Origin: Marivita sp046592965
GTDB taxonomy: Bacteria > Pseudomonadota > Alphaproteobacteria > Rhodobacterales > Rhodobacteraceae
Assembly: GCF_046592965.1 (NCBI RefSeq)
Contig: NZ_JBISBV010000003.1
Location: 336,477-400,476, forward strand
DNA length: 64,000 bases
Direction of reading: 5' to 3'
Part shown: piece after piece, positions 53,501 to 61,471 of the stretch
Layout of the letters: every line of letters starts with the position of its first letter
How positions within the stretch are numbered: position 1 is the first letter of the stretch
Made by a program: the position numbers and the translations under genes
Notes under the pieces: generated by a model
Told to the model about the DNA's origin: nothing
Seen by the model: the letters and a program-made list of their open reading frames with translations, nothing else
The model's database searches: none

Positions 53501-54421
53501 TGCCTCGCTATCGAGCGTCGTCTGCTCCACCTTCGGCCTGATCTCGCACGACCCACAGCGCAGATCGCTGCCAAACCAGCTCACCACCAGCGACGCCGCG
53601 CTGCAATCGGGCACCTCCTCCACCAGATGTTTAAGCGACGTGGTGAAATCGGGCCGGTCAGACGGGCTGTTGACGTTCACAACCTTCGACTGCCCCGGCC
53701 CCGCGTTCAGCGCCACAAGCTCCGTGGCCAGCGAATACTCCCCCGTTCCGGGGATCATCGCCACACCGCGCACCGCGAACGGCACGTCCTCCGGCGCATC
53801 CTGCACCGGTCGCGTCACCTCGAAACTGAACTGAGGCACCCGGTTGCCGAACCGCTCCAGGTCCAGATCCTCAAACACGACATAGGCCGTCCCGCGATAG
53901 GCCGGCACCGCGCCGATCCCCTCGACCGCCTCCATCGTGGAGTCCGGCATCTGATCGCGAGAGCCGGGATGAACCACCATATTCAGATCGAAGACCGACA
54001 CTTCGGCCCCATCCGCCCAGACCCTGTTCACCGATGTGATCTCGCCTTCGCATAGCGAGACGGCAAGGCTCACGGAATAGCTGTATTCCTTGATCGTCGG
54101 CTGTTTGCTCAGCCCCTTGCCGCCGCCGGATTTCGACACGGTCTCTTTGAATTGCGTCGCCCAGATGATGTGCCCACCGACCCGCATCCGCCCGTAAACC
54201 TGCGCAATGGGCTGGCCCTCTCCGGCAGTGCTCAGCCGCAGACGGTCGAGCCGCCCGGTCTCGATGGTCTGCCCGCCGCCGCCCAGAATGCGCTGGTCGA
54301 TCGCCCGCCCCAACGTGGCGCCCGCAAATCGCCCGACAGCTGTCATGGACAGCCCGAGAACGGACCCACCGACGCTTCCGCCCAACGCCGCGCCCGCTGC
54401 AGATAATACCAGTGTCGCCAT
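50519..54421 (-). CDS. GTA host-specificity/tail-tip megatron protein (gp15-like)
   Basis: 1300 residues, the largest protein of the particle; forms the baseplate/tail tip that contacts the recipient cell. The N-terminus is glycine-rich and hydrophobic (GGSVGGSVLGLSMTAVGRFAGATLGRAID). An internal glycosidase-like TIM-barrel region (about 400-740) includes IGYAADWSEYFGYQPQDGSGDVYFHLDPLW and PIWFTEIGCAAVDKATNQPN. Tail-protein and beta-rich domains follow to the C-terminus. The ATG at 54421 shares a base with the peptidase stop. Length and order match R. capsulatus GTA gp15. Confidence 0.95.
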   Translation of the reverse strand: MATLVLSAAGAALGGSVGGSVLGLSMTAVGRFAGATLGRAIDQRILGGGGQTIETGRLDRLRLSTAGEGQPIAQVYGRMRVGGHIIWATQFKETVSKSGGGKGLSKQPTIKEYSYSVSLAVSLCEGEITSVNRVWADGAEVSVFDLNMVVHPGSRDQMPDSTMEAVEGIGAVPAYRGTAYVVFEDLDLERFGNRVPQFSFEVTRPVQDAPEDVPFAVRGVAMIPGTGEYSLATELVALNAGPGQSKVVNVNSPSDRPDFTTSLKHLVEEVPDCSAASLVVSWFGSDLRCGSCEIRPKVEQTTLDSEAMPWFVGGLARAEAGVVPREEGRPVYGGTPCDRSVLQSIAEMQAKGLDVLYYPFILMEQMPGNGLPDPWTGGDEQPKLPWRGRITASVAPGQAGDISGTQAVDDEVAAFFGTASAGDFAVEDGQIVYSGPQEWGYRRFILHQAHLCALAGGVAGFCIGSEMRSLTQLRGASGFPAVAALIALAAECRAILGPDVKIGYAADWSEYFGYQPQDGSGDVYFHLDPLWADANIDFIGIDNYMSLSDWRDGEGHADADWGSIYNLDYLRANVAGGEGYDWYYPSEAARDAQERAPISDGAHGEPWVYRYKDIGNWWGQPHHERIGGVRQEIPTEWVPGSKPIWFTEIGCAAVDKATNQPNKFLDPKSSESTLPRYSNGLRDELIQRQYLRAVIGYWSDPENNPVSDLYGGPMIDMGRVFVWAWDARPYPWFPNAQDVWSDGPNYRRGHWLNGRVSGRTLASVVAEICERAGLIEYDVSALFGFVRGYLVPDVADARRALQPLMIAFGFDAIERDGALVFRNRDGARAVTLDADQLALHNDIGTESVETRSSEAEMSGRVRLNFVEADGDYRNIAEESVLPDEETHAVAESEVPILLSRSEGRQSVERWLSEARVSRDTLRFALPLSQQQLGAGDVVRVPVKIGMMTARIDRVEQTTHQLIDAVRIEPDVYRPAAYPDDPVPSVPFVPTGPVLPLFLDLPLMNGDEVAHAPHLAVTADPWPGDVAVFDSAQDDGYALNTLVPVASTVGVTTTPVARGQAGVLDHGAGFEVTLTTGALESVSHSAFLSGANLAAIGTGAPDSWEVIQFQTATLTAPRTWRLTGLLRGQLGTDALAPDLLEAGAWFVLLDGTPRQIGLPSGLRHQLRHFRIGPARKPFDHASYRHLEYAFAGNGLRPYSPVHLEARVSEGDLNLSWVRRARLEADGWELPDIPLGEERESYLVRVFGSAGLLREAEVDQSAWVYSAAMQAIDGFTGQGEITVAQVSARFGPGPVARVVVAA

Positions 54422-54870
54422 CAGTCTTGCCTCTCTCGTTGATGCGGAAACGCAAAGCGCGCCACGATACGTCGCTGCCACGGTCGGCTGAGCGATGTCT
54501 CCAGAACGCCATGCCCGCTATAGGCGTGTACGAAACTGGCCCGCGCTCCGACCTGCGCCTGTAGGCCCAGATGCTTGGCCACCGCGCCGTCGCGCATCCG
54601 GAATAACAGCACGTCGCCCGCCGCCTCATCGTAAATGTCCTTGACCGGCAGCCGCGCAGTCAGCGCCTGCCACAAACGCTCTTCGCAGGCAGTCTCGGAC
54701 CAATCCGCGCTATAGGCTGGCACCGGCCCAGGCTCGCAGCCAAAGCGCTCCCGCCACAGCCCGCGCAACAACCCCAGGCAATCCGCCCCAGCGCCGCGCA
54801 TACTCGCCTGGTGCACATACGGCGTGCCAATCCATCCCCGCGCCAAGTCCACGATGTCCGTGCCCGTCAT
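54421..54870 (-). CDS. GTA NlpC/P60-family cell wall peptidase (gp14-like)
   Basis: 149 residues. The cysteine peptidase fold has Cys31 in GAGADCLGLLRGLW and His100 in GAVAKHLGLQ, with the YDEAAGDVLLFRM segment before it. In the GTA it is thought to cut peptidoglycan so DNA can enter the recipient. The ATG at 54870 overlaps the gp13 stop by four bases; the frame is open further upstream inside gp13 but the conserved start is here. Confidence 0.94.
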   Translation of the reverse strand: MTGTDIVDLARGWIGTPYVHQASMRGAGADCLGLLRGLWRERFGCEPGPVPAYSADWSETACEERLWQALTARLPVKDIYDEAAGDVLLFRMRDGAVAKHLGLQAQVGARASFVHAYSGHGVLETSLSRPWQRRIVARFAFPHQRERQD

Positions 54871-55754
54871 CGCAGGCTTCCCCCGCCGAGGGATCGCGCC
54901 ATGGTGGGATGGATCATCACCCATTCTTCCTGTGGAATGTCCGGAAAACCCTGAAAATTCACCAGATTGTCGAATTTCGCGCGACAGGTCTCGAACCGCT
55001 TGTCGCACCCCACGATCAACTTCGCCCTGTCGCCAACACCCAGCCTCGCGCGCAGCGGCTCCCAGAGCTCAATCAGCCGCGCAGTCGCGTTCAACGACGT
55101 GTCGCGCTTGATCGCTCCCCACAGCCCGTGCGCCTCTCCGTCAAGCACATTCAGGCGTCCGCGCTGAAACCAGTCGGGCTCGAATTCCGCCTCCAGTTCC
55201 AGCACGATCGCACCCGTGTCTCGAACCTCACTGATGACACCTTCGCCCCACATTCCCGCGCGGCTCAGATCCACACCGCAACCCGTGCCGCCCAACACCG
55301 CCGAACACGGCGCCTGAAACACGCGCCCCACCGGCCTGTTGAGCCATTCCGTCAAGCCGCGAAGCTCGGCGGAAAAAGCACCACCGCTCCGCGTGATCTC
55401 GCCCAACGAGCCGCGAAACAGCACCTTGCGCGCCGTGACATCGCTCCAGTTGACCAACCACGCCGTAACCCGAGCGCCGTCGAACCGTCCGGCCGCGATG
55501 TCTGCCTCGGTCACAGCCCCGTCGCTCAACGCGCCAACCGCTTCGGAATTGTCCACCGCAAGACCAGTTCCCTGTTGCAACGCCGCCGCGCTCATACCGG
55601 TCTCGGCGCGAAACACCAGACCGTCGAATTCCAGATCCAGATCGTGATCGGTAAAGCCGAACCGCGTCCCGTCCTTGCGCTGGACCTCCCAGCACCGCGC
55701 AACAGTACTGCATCCGCCGCCCAGATGCTCGGCCAGAGCCTCTGCACCGCTCAT
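54867..55754 (-). CDS. GTA baseplate hub protein, DUF2163 family (gp13-like)
   Basis: 295 residues with the family segments LARCWEVQRKDGTRFGFTDHDLDLEFDG-like at the N-terminus (RKDGTRFGFTDHDLD seen) and a C-terminal cysteine-containing part (VGCDKRFETCRAKFDN, FQGFPDIPQEE). In R. capsulatus GTA the orthologue is the hub, which in structural work binds an iron-sulfur cluster via C-terminal cysteines. It is coupled to gp12 and gp14 by four-base overlaps. Confidence 0.94.
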   Translation of the reverse strand: MSGAEALAEHLGGGCSTVARCWEVQRKDGTRFGFTDHDLDLEFDGLVFRAETGMSAAALQQGTGLAVDNSEAVGALSDGAVTEADIAAGRFDGARVTAWLVNWSDVTARKVLFRGSLGEITRSGGAFSAELRGLTEWLNRPVGRVFQAPCSAVLGGTGCGVDLSRAGMWGEGVISEVRDTGAIVLELEAEFEPDWFQRGRLNVLDGEAHGLWGAIKRDTSLNATARLIELWEPLRARLGVGDRAKLIVGCDKRFETCRAKFDNLVNFQGFPDIPQEEWVMIHPTMARSLGGGSLR

Positions 55755-56371
55755 ACCCGCACCTCGATCACCGGCACATCCGGCACCTCGCCCGCCTGGA
55801 ACGTCGCCGCGCTGGTGTGAATACGGTCCGTGTCAAACCGCACCGGCACGTCGAACTCGAACCCTGCCGTCACTAGGGCCCCCACCGCCGGAGTCGCTTC
55901 CAACGTCACCAGCCCCGTCTCCACATCGACCTCCACCGGCACCTCTTCGCCATCGACAGCCACGAGAACTGACCCGGCAACCGGCTTGATCACAGGCCGG
56001 AGATAAACCGCTTCACCCGACGCATAGCGCTTCACCAACTGAAACACCTGCAGCGTCCCGTCACCCTCGCCGATCACCTGATCCGTTGCCGCAACCGCGC
56101 CCGATGGCTTGCACGACCGGAAATCCGACCAATCCTTCCAGCGAAACCCGAACATCTGCCCCCGCCGCGCTTCGAAGAACGCGATCAGCGCGTCGATGTC
56201 GTCCATCGAGCGCAACCCGATCCCCGCATCATATCGCCTGCGCGAATGCGCCCAGGGCGTGTTGCGCTCCTCGAACCCGCTCGCCAGAGTCACCACATCC
56301 GTCCGCCGCTCCGGCCCACCGATCGAGCCGAAACTCAACGCCACCGGAAACCTCACCTCGTGAAACTGCAT
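55751..56371 (-). CDS. GTA distal tail protein, DUF2460 family (gp12-like)
   Basis: 206 residues; forms the ring at the distal end of the tail tube. It has the family start FHEVRFPVALSFGSIGGPERRTDVV and YDAGIGLRSMDDIDALIAFFEARRGQMFGFRWKDWSDF. It lies between the tape-measure gene (12 bases) and gp13 (four-base overlap). Length and order match rhodobacterial GTAs. Confidence 0.94.
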   Translation of the reverse strand: MQFHEVRFPVALSFGSIGGPERRTDVVTLASGFEERNTPWAHSRRRYDAGIGLRSMDDIDALIAFFEARRGQMFGFRWKDWSDFRSCKPSGAVAATDQVIGEGDGTLQVFQLVKRYASGEAVYLRPVIKPVAGSVLVAVDGEEVPVEVDVETGLVTLEATPAVGALVTAGFEFDVPVRFDTDRIHTSAATFQAGEVPDVPVIEVRV

Positions 56372-56383
56372 GTCCGTCCCTCC

Positions 56384-57034
56384 TCAAAGGTTGCGCTGGC
56401 CCGAACCCAGCACCCGCCCCATCTGCGCCGCGATCTGGCTTTGCGAGCGCCGGAACCCCTGCACATCCGGTGTGCTGATATTCATCACCACGCTGACGGG
56501 CCGCCCGCCGCCTCCCGCGCGCACGCCGAGCTTGCCGTCGGCACCGCGCGCCAACGGCATGATCGCCTCCGGCCCCGCCTCGCCCATCAGCCCCATGCCA
56601 CCCCGCATCGGAAACGTCGTCGGCCCGCTCACCACGCCGCCATCGGCAAATGGCATCACCCGGCCCTGCGCAAAACTCCCTCCATCCGCGAAGGGCAGCA
56701 GGTTGCCGATCCCCTGCATCACCATCCCGCTCAGCTGCTCCTTCACCGGAGCAACTGCTGCACGATAAGACGCTCCGATCATCAACTGCGCGATTCCGCC
56801 CAAGGCGTCCGAGAGCTTCATCCCGTCAAACACCACCCCGTTGATCGCCCGGCTTAACCCTCGCCCCAACGCGCCCTCAAGCTTCGCCGCACCCCTGCCT
56901 GTCTCGGCCAGAGACTCGCGCACCTTGGCCATTTCCGACTGAAAGCCGCCCGCCATCCCGGTCGCGCCAACCAGCGCCTCTTCCAACGCGCCCACCTGCG
57001 CCTCGAACCCGTCCAATGCCTCGATCTCGATCAT
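56384..57034 (-). CDS. GTA tape-measure protein (gp11-like)
   Basis: 216 residues, short as in other GTAs whose tails are short. A helical N-terminal half (LEALVGATGMAGGFQSEMAKVRESLAETG) is followed by Gly-rich phage-tail segments (NLLPFADGGSFAQGRVMPFADGG, MGLMGEAGPEAIMPLARGADG) typical of tape-measure C-termini. The start overlaps the preceding small gene by four bases. It sets tail length and probably fills the tube. Confidence 0.92.
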   Translation of the reverse strand: MIEIEALDGFEAQVGALEEALVGATGMAGGFQSEMAKVRESLAETGRGAAKLEGALGRGLSRAINGVVFDGMKLSDALGGIAQLMIGASYRAAVAPVKEQLSGMVMQGIGNLLPFADGGSFAQGRVMPFADGGVVSGPTTFPMRGGMGLMGEAGPEAIMPLARGADGKLGVRAGGGGRPVSVVMNISTPDVQGFRRSQSQIAAQMGRVLGSGQRNL

Positions 57035-57231
57035 GCCCCGTCCCTTTCCATCGCATCCGGATACGCCGCCATCAGCGCCTCCAATCCGTCCCGCCGCAAC
57101 GGCGCGGCCCCATCACCGCGCCCGAGCAAAAGTTGCAACTCCGCCGGCGTCAGCGCCCAGAACTCCGCAGGCCGCAACCCCAGCCCGCGCATCCCCGCCC
57201 GCATCAGCGCAGGCCAGTCGAACCGACTCAC
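57031..57231 (-). CDS. GTA tail assembly chaperone-like small protein (gp10.1-like)
   Basis: 66 residues from the GTG at 57231, which overlaps the upstream stop as GTGA. It reads SRFDWPALMRAGMRGLGLRPAEFWALTPAEL, the pattern of the phage tail assembly chaperone found before GTA tape-measure genes. It overlaps the tape-measure start by four bases. Longer frames into the upstream gene are not supported. Confidence 0.88.
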   Translation of the reverse strand: MSRFDWPALMRAGMRGLGLRPAEFWALTPAELQLLLGRGDGAAPLRRDGLEALMAAYPDAMERDGA

Positions 57232-57548
57232 GCCTCGCCCACCGGCGTAAACGCCCGCGCCAACAGCTCCGCCGCCACCCGTGCCGCCCCCAGCGGCCCG
57301 CCCTCGATCTCGGCGGCCAGCAGATCCGCCGCCGATCCGCGCCAGCCGCCGCCCCGCAAGCCCGCCACGACCAGCCCCAGCACATCCCGGCTCGAACACG
57401 CCCCGCCCTCGAACCGCGCCACCAGATCGACCAGCGAGCCCGCGCCCAGCCCCGACTCCAACTCCGCCAGCGCCCCCAGCGTGAGGCGCAACACATGTGG
57501 CGCTCCGTCGATCACCAGCGTCACCTCTCCTCGCCAGGGATTCGCCAT
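57228..57548 (-). CDS. GTA family protein, tail chaperone region (gp10-like)
   Basis: 106 residues. It starts MANPWRGEVTLVIDGAPHVLRLTLGALAELE, the GTA-specific family pattern (small proteins resembling tail chaperones), and ends TPVGEA. It lies 3 bases after the major tail protein and overlaps the next gene by four bases. No enzymatic motif; a chaperone for the tape measure is the likely role by position. Confidence 0.9.
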   Translation of the reverse strand: MANPWRGEVTLVIDGAPHVLRLTLGALAELESGLGAGSLVDLVARFEGGACSSRDVLGLVVAGLRGGGWRGSAADLLAAEIEGGPLGAARVAAELLARAFTPVGEA

Positions 57549-57551
57549 GAC

Positions 57552-57968
57552 CTACGCCGCCGACGTGAACGTGACCGCGCCCGCCGACGCCAGCGACAAC
57601 TCATACGTCGCCTCGCCATTATGCGAGCCCGCATATTCCAGCCCCGTCACCTGAAACGGTGCCTCGATCACGCCAAAATCCGGCACGATCACCCGGAACG
57701 CCGGCACCTGGCTGTCAAAGAAGATCTGCCGCGCCCGCGCATCGGTGCCAGCATCCTTGAACACCCCCGCACCCGAAATCGCCACGCTGCGCACCCCCGC
57801 GCCCGCCAGCAACTCGCGCCAGCCGCCCTCGCTCTCCAGAGAGGTCACATCCACCGCTTCCGCGTTGAAACTCACCCGCGTCGCCCGCAACCCCGCCAGC
57901 GTCTCGAACGAACCGCTGCCATCCATGTCCACCTTGATCAAAAGGTCCTTGCCGTTCTGAGCACCCAT
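57552..57968 (-). CDS. GTA major tail protein (gp9-like)
   Basis: 138 residues; stacks as hexamers to form the tail tube. It has the start MGAQNGKDLLIKVDMDGSGSFETLAGLRATRVSFNAEAVDVTS, then GGWRELLAGAGVRSVAISGAGVFKD and a C-terminal YELSLASAGAVTFT, the TP901-1-like tube fold of GTA tails. It stands between the tail-terminator gene (35-base gap) and gp10, as in R. capsulatus. Confidence 0.94.
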   Translation of the reverse strand: MGAQNGKDLLIKVDMDGSGSFETLAGLRATRVSFNAEAVDVTSLESEGGWRELLAGAGVRSVAISGAGVFKDAGTDARARQIFFDSQVPAFRVIVPDFGVIEAPFQVTGLEYAGSHNGEATYELSLASAGAVTFTSAA

Positions 57969-58003
57969 CGCCCAAACTCCTTTTCCAGAAATCCCCGACG
58001 CCC

Positions 58004-58414
58004 TCAGGCGTCATCCTCCACCCGCGCGCGAAAGATCAGATCGATCCGCCGCCGCCCGGCTTTCTCCCGACTTGCCACTGCCCGCTTGAAATTCAGCGCC
58101 ACCAATCGCCCGCGCTCCAGCACCATCTCCGCATCGATCAGCGCATCACAGATCGCCGCCGAGACCTCCTTGGCCCCCTGGAACCCCGCATCGTCCGAGA
58201 TCACCGACACCGCAAATTCATGCCACGCCCCGCGCCCAGTCTTGTCGCTCGCATCCACTGCCTTCTCCGGTCCCAGCGCGACATAGAGATCCGGCAACCG
58301 CCCCTTGGGCACCGCGTCATAGATCCGGTTGCCCACCAGCACCGAAAGGCCCGCATCCGCCGCCAATTCCCGGTAAACCCCGGCCTGCAACGCCGCCGCC
58401 ACCGCATAGCTCAT
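58004..58414 (-). CDS. GTA tail terminator protein, DUF3168 family (gp8-like)
   Basis: 136 residues. DUF3168 pattern: LQAGVYRELAADAGLSVLVGNRIYDAVP, LPDLYVALGPE, and HEFAVSVISDDAGFQGAKEVSAAICDAL. It caps the tail tube at the head side. The ATG at 58414 overlaps the gp7 stop by four bases, so the longer frame (58441) is not used. Confidence 0.93.
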   Translation of the reverse strand: MSYAVAAALQAGVYRELAADAGLSVLVGNRIYDAVPKGRLPDLYVALGPEKAVDASDKTGRGAWHEFAVSVISDDAGFQGAKEVSAAICDALIDAEMVLERGRLVALNFKRAVASREKAGRRRIDLIFRARVEDDA

Positions 58415-58746
58415 GTCGCCACCTCCTCGTCGCAAAAGCACAGCAGATGCCGCCCGCCCGGGTCCGCCTCCGTCACCGAGTTGATCCGGAACACCCGCGC
58501 ACCATCCCGAAACCGCTGCTCCGGCAAGGGCCGTGCCGAATGGCCCTGAGGCTGCCCCCGCACGACGATCCGAAACCCCGCAACCGACACCTGCCCGGCC
58601 TCGCCTGCCGTTTCCCGTCCCGAACGCGGCTTAACCTCGCCCCAGAAAACGCCCAAGGGCACCCAGTTCTCATGCATCCCACCGGCACCGTCCGGCACCG
58701 CTTCGAGCCGCTCCAGCACCAGCTTCGACGTCAACCGCACGCTCAT
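58411..58746 (-). CDS. GTA head-tail adaptor/stopper (gp7-like)
   Basis: 111 residues of the phage head-tail joining family, with LTSKLVLERLEAVPDGAGGMHENWVPLGVFWGEVKPRSGRE-like layout (visible: VPDGAGGMHENW, WGEVKPRSGRE) and FRIVVRG, a beta-barrel adaptor. It closes the portal channel after DNA packaging. It overlaps gp6 and gp8 by four bases each. Confidence 0.92.
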   Translation of the reverse strand: MSVRLTSKLVLERLEAVPDGAGGMHENWVPLGVFWGEVKPRSGRETAGEAGQVSVAGFRIVVRGQPQGHSARPLPEQRFRDGARVFRINSVTEADPGGRHLLCFCDEEVAT

Positions 58747-59336
58747 GTGCCGAACCCCAGCCGCATCGGCCGATACCGCGCGATCAGGCTGCTGACACCG
58801 AACGGCATGCAGCCCTGTCCCAAGGCGGTTTCGTCGCGATACTCATAGTAATGCGCCGCCAGCAGCATCACCGCCTGCGCCAGATCGGCAGGCAAATCTC
58901 CGAACGCCACCGCCATGCCCGCTTCAAACCGCACTTCCACCGACCCATGCTCGGGAATAAACGACAGACACGCCCCCATCGGCACCAGCCTCGGCGCATC
59001 CCCATCGCCGCCCAGCCCGTAGCGATCACCCGCCACGACCGTCGCCCCGCCAAACGCATCCACCAGCGTCACCTGCGTCACCGCCCGCACCGGCGCAATC
59101 GGCAGCACCTGCCCCGTCACATCGCGCCAGCGATGCAGCGTCAGCACGAAATCCCGCGCGATCAGTGCCTTGCCCGTCCGCGCCTCGACCGCCGCCATCG
59201 CCGCCCGCAGGAACCCGCCCAGCAGATCGTCCTGCAAGCCGTCCTCGGCAAACCCGCTGCCCAGCCGCAGATGCTCGCGCAGCCGCGCCACGGGCAGGGC
59301 CGCGTCCGGTATCTGGCTCTCTTCCATCAAATACAT
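58743..59336 (-). CDS. GTA head-tail connector (gp6-like)
   Basis: 197 residues from the ATG at 59336, which has GGAG 8 bases upstream; a second ATG (59327) is possible. The helical core (ALPVARLREHLRLGSGFAEDGLQDDLLGGFLRAAMAAVEARTGKAL) matches the phage gp6-like connector that docks on the portal. The open frame extends to 59486 but that part looks non-conserved and lies in a 150-base spacer after the capsid gene. Confidence 0.92.
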   Translation of the reverse strand: MYLMEESQIPDAALPVARLREHLRLGSGFAEDGLQDDLLGGFLRAAMAAVEARTGKALIARDFVLTLHRWRDVTGQVLPIAPVRAVTQVTLVDAFGGATVVAGDRYGLGGDGDAPRLVPMGACLSFIPEHGSVEVRFEAGMAVAFGDLPADLAQAVMLLAAHYYEYRDETALGQGCMPFGVSSLIARYRPMRLGFGT

Positions 59337-59489
59337 CTCAAATTCTCCGCAAACCTGTCCCGCGATCTGGTCGGACGCGCGCCACCGCCGTTGCTCGGAC
59401 GGAGGGGAGCGGCTAGACAACGCCGGCCTTTCGGCGCGCGCCCCATGAGGAAAACGGCAAGCCGCCCTCCCCATGTCCGCACTCACTGC

Positions 59490-60668
59490 TTAGGCAGTGG
59501 CAAAGCGCAGCAGCTTGATCGCCGCGAAATCGCTCACATCGCCGCCCACACGCTTGGTTGCGTAGAACAGCACATGCGGCTTGGCGCTAAATGGATCGCG
59601 CAGCACGCGCAGGTCAGGCCGCTCGGCAATGGTGTAGCCCGCACGGAAATCGCCAAAGGCAATCGCATCTGCGCCTGTGCCGATATCCGGCATGTCCTCG
59701 GCCACCAGCACCGGATAGCCCAGCAGACGCGCAGGCTCGCCGCTCGCGAACCCGTCCGACCACAGATGACGACCATCACCATCCTTGAGCTTGCGCAGCG
59801 CACCTGCCGTCTTGGAGTTCATCACGAACGTTGCATTGGCGCGGTATTCCGCCCCCAGCGCATAGACCAGCTCGATCAGCGCATCGCCGTTGCCGATATC
59901 GCCGTCCACACCGGTCGGGATGTAACCAAGGTTGCCCCAGGTCCAGACATCATTGTCCACCGCGCCGTGGTTCAGAATCCCGCGCGGTTTGTCGTTGCCG
60001 TCGCCGGTGATAAACGCACCCGCCTCGGCGCGCGAAAACGTGTCCGCAATGCGCCCCGCCAGCCAGGTCTCGATGTCAAACGCGGTGTCATCCAGCAGTC
60101 GCTGCGACGCCTTCGGCATCGCGCTCAGCTCGTGCAGCTTGATCGAAATACGATCAATCGTTGGCGTGCCGGTCTCGCTACGCGCCCCGATCTCGTCCGC
60201 CCAACCGGCCCCGGCATCGCCCTGATCGACCAGCACGTCATAGCTCGACGCCTCGACATTCACGACAGACGCAATCGCCCGGATCGACGCGGAACTGCTC
60301 AACACACCCTGAATCGTCTCCGACGTGACCGGATCAATCAGAAACCCGCCATCGCCATTCACCACCGTGGACATGGATTTCACATCCATCTCCAGCCCAC
60401 GCAGCGCATCCTCGTCGCCGCTGCGGATATAGGCGTCAAAGGCACGCGTGTGCACGTCCTCCGCCTTCACACCGCCCGCCAGCACCGGACGCCCCGATAC
60501 GCTCTTTCGATCCATCTTGGTCATACGTTCTTCCTGCTCCTGAAACTTTCTGTTGAACTCGTCTCGCTGGCGCTGCACATCGCCTACCAGCCCCGCCAGC
60601 GCCTGCCCCACCTGGGTGAAAGCAAACACATCTTCCCCGCTCCGCGACTCTGTCCCGGTCTCACTCAT
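59490..60668 (-). CDS. GTA major capsid protein (gp5-like)
   Basis: 392 residues, HK97-type. An N-terminal coiled-coil delta region (about 1-95, VQRQRDEFNRKFQEQEERMTKMD) is expected to be cut off by the gp4 protease before the mature fold starting near KSMSTVVNGDGGFLIDP. The mature part has LMETWLAGR-like and NDKPRGILNHG elements and ends KLLRFATA. It is the main shell protein packaging random host DNA. It is 27 bases after the protease gene. Confidence 0.96.
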   Translation of the reverse strand: MSETGTESRSGEDVFAFTQVGQALAGLVGDVQRQRDEFNRKFQEQEERMTKMDRKSVSGRPVLAGGVKAEDVHTRAFDAYIRSGDEDALRGLEMDVKSMSTVVNGDGGFLIDPVTSETIQGVLSSSASIRAIASVVNVEASSYDVLVDQGDAGAGWADEIGARSETGTPTIDRISIKLHELSAMPKASQRLLDDTAFDIETWLAGRIADTFSRAEAGAFITGDGNDKPRGILNHGAVDNDVWTWGNLGYIPTGVDGDIGNGDALIELVYALGAEYRANATFVMNSKTAGALRKLKDGDGRHLWSDGFASGEPARLLGYPVLVAEDMPDIGTGADAIAFGDFRAGYTIAERPDLRVLRDPFSAKPHVLFYATKRVGGDVSDFAAIKLLRFATA

Positions 60669-60695
60669 CCCGATTTTCCCCGTAAATTTGGGCGC

Positions 60696-61232
60696 TTAAC
60701 CCTGCGCCAAACCCCGGCGCGCTTCCTCGATCATGCGCGCCACCTCCCGCAGGCCCGCGTCGGGCACATCGCCCTTCGCCGCCACCCGCGCACTGGGCAG
60801 CATCGGAAAGGTCACCAGCGACACCTCCCAAAGCTCCAGTTCCGTCAGAACCCTGCGGCCCTGCTTGTCCTTCACCGCCGATTTCGTGCGATAACCGATC
60901 GACAACCCGTCAATCGCCCCCGCCGCAATCAGCGCCGCCGCCTCGCGGCCCCGCTCCACGCTGTCCAGAATTCGGCCCTTCACAAACAAACCGGTCCCAT
61001 CCTCCCGCACCTCATCCCAGACGCCGATCGGTTGCGCCGGATCATGCTGCCACAGCATCCGCACCATGCGCCCCTCATCCGCCAGCCGCTTCAAAGACGC
61101 CGCATAAGCCCCCACAGCCACCACGTCATTGCCCTGATCGCACTGGCCAAAGCGCGAGGCATAGCCTTCGATAACGCAGCCCTCGGCCACCGTCACCGCC
61201 TCGAAGCCGCAAAACTTCCGTTCCAAATCCAT
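60696..61232 (-). CDS. GTA prohead protease, HK97 family (gp4-like)
   Basis: 178 residues from the ATG at 61232, placed 6 bases after GGGGGA (an ATG at 61238 is the alternative). HK97 protease pattern: VIEGYASRFGQCDQGNDVV, then WQHDPAQPIGVW with the catalytic His, and GLSIGYRTKSA with the catalytic Ser, plus ELWEVSLVTFPMLPSARV. It trims the capsid protein N-terminus during head maturation. Confidence 0.94.
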   Translation of the reverse strand: MDLERKFCGFEAVTVAEGCVIEGYASRFGQCDQGNDVVAVGAYAASLKRLADEGRMVRMLWQHDPAQPIGVWDEVREDGTGLFVKGRILDSVERGREAAALIAAGAIDGLSIGYRTKSAVKDKQGRRVLTELELWEVSLVTFPMLPSARVAAKGDVPDAGLREVARMIEEARRGLAQG

Positions 61233-61243
61233 CGCCATTCCCC

Positions 61244-61471
61244 CTAGCCCGTGGCCTTCAACAGCCCCAGAAACACATCCGCCATCACCGCCGCCGCGAC
61301 CCCGTAGACCGCCAGCCACATCCGCCGCTCCAGCCGTTCAATCAGCCCTTCGATCCGGTCCAGCCGCTCCGAAATCCCCTCGAACCGCAACGACGTCACC
61401 CTCTCATGCGCCTCCAGCCGCAGCGCCGGTGCGCAATCGAAGGGCTCATAACCCCCGCGCGGCTCAGCCAT
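61244..61471 (-). CDS. Small GTA membrane-type protein between portal and protease (gp3.5-like)
   Basis: 75 residues: a polar helical part (HERVTSLRFEGISERLDRIEGLIERLERR, heptad-like) followed by one hydrophobic helix (MWLAVYGVAAAVMADVFLGLL). A gene of this shape sits at this place in rhodobacterial GTAs. It overlaps the portal stop by 8 bases and ends 11 bases before the protease ATG. Function not established; a membrane-associated accessory is possible. Confidence 0.82.
   Translation of the reverse strand: MAEPRGGYEPFDCAPALRLEAHERVTSLRFEGISERLDRIEGLIERLERRMWLAVYGVAAAVMADVFLGLLKATG

Noticed and set aside
59337..59489. Extra gene in the capsid-connector spacer
   Set aside because: The only open frame is the upstream extension of gp6; it lacks a ribosome site and conserved look.
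58851..61247. 798-codon plus-strand ORF opposite GTA capsid and protease genes
   Set aside because: Arg/His/Gln-rich antisense frame without motifs; the minus-strand GTA genes explain the region.
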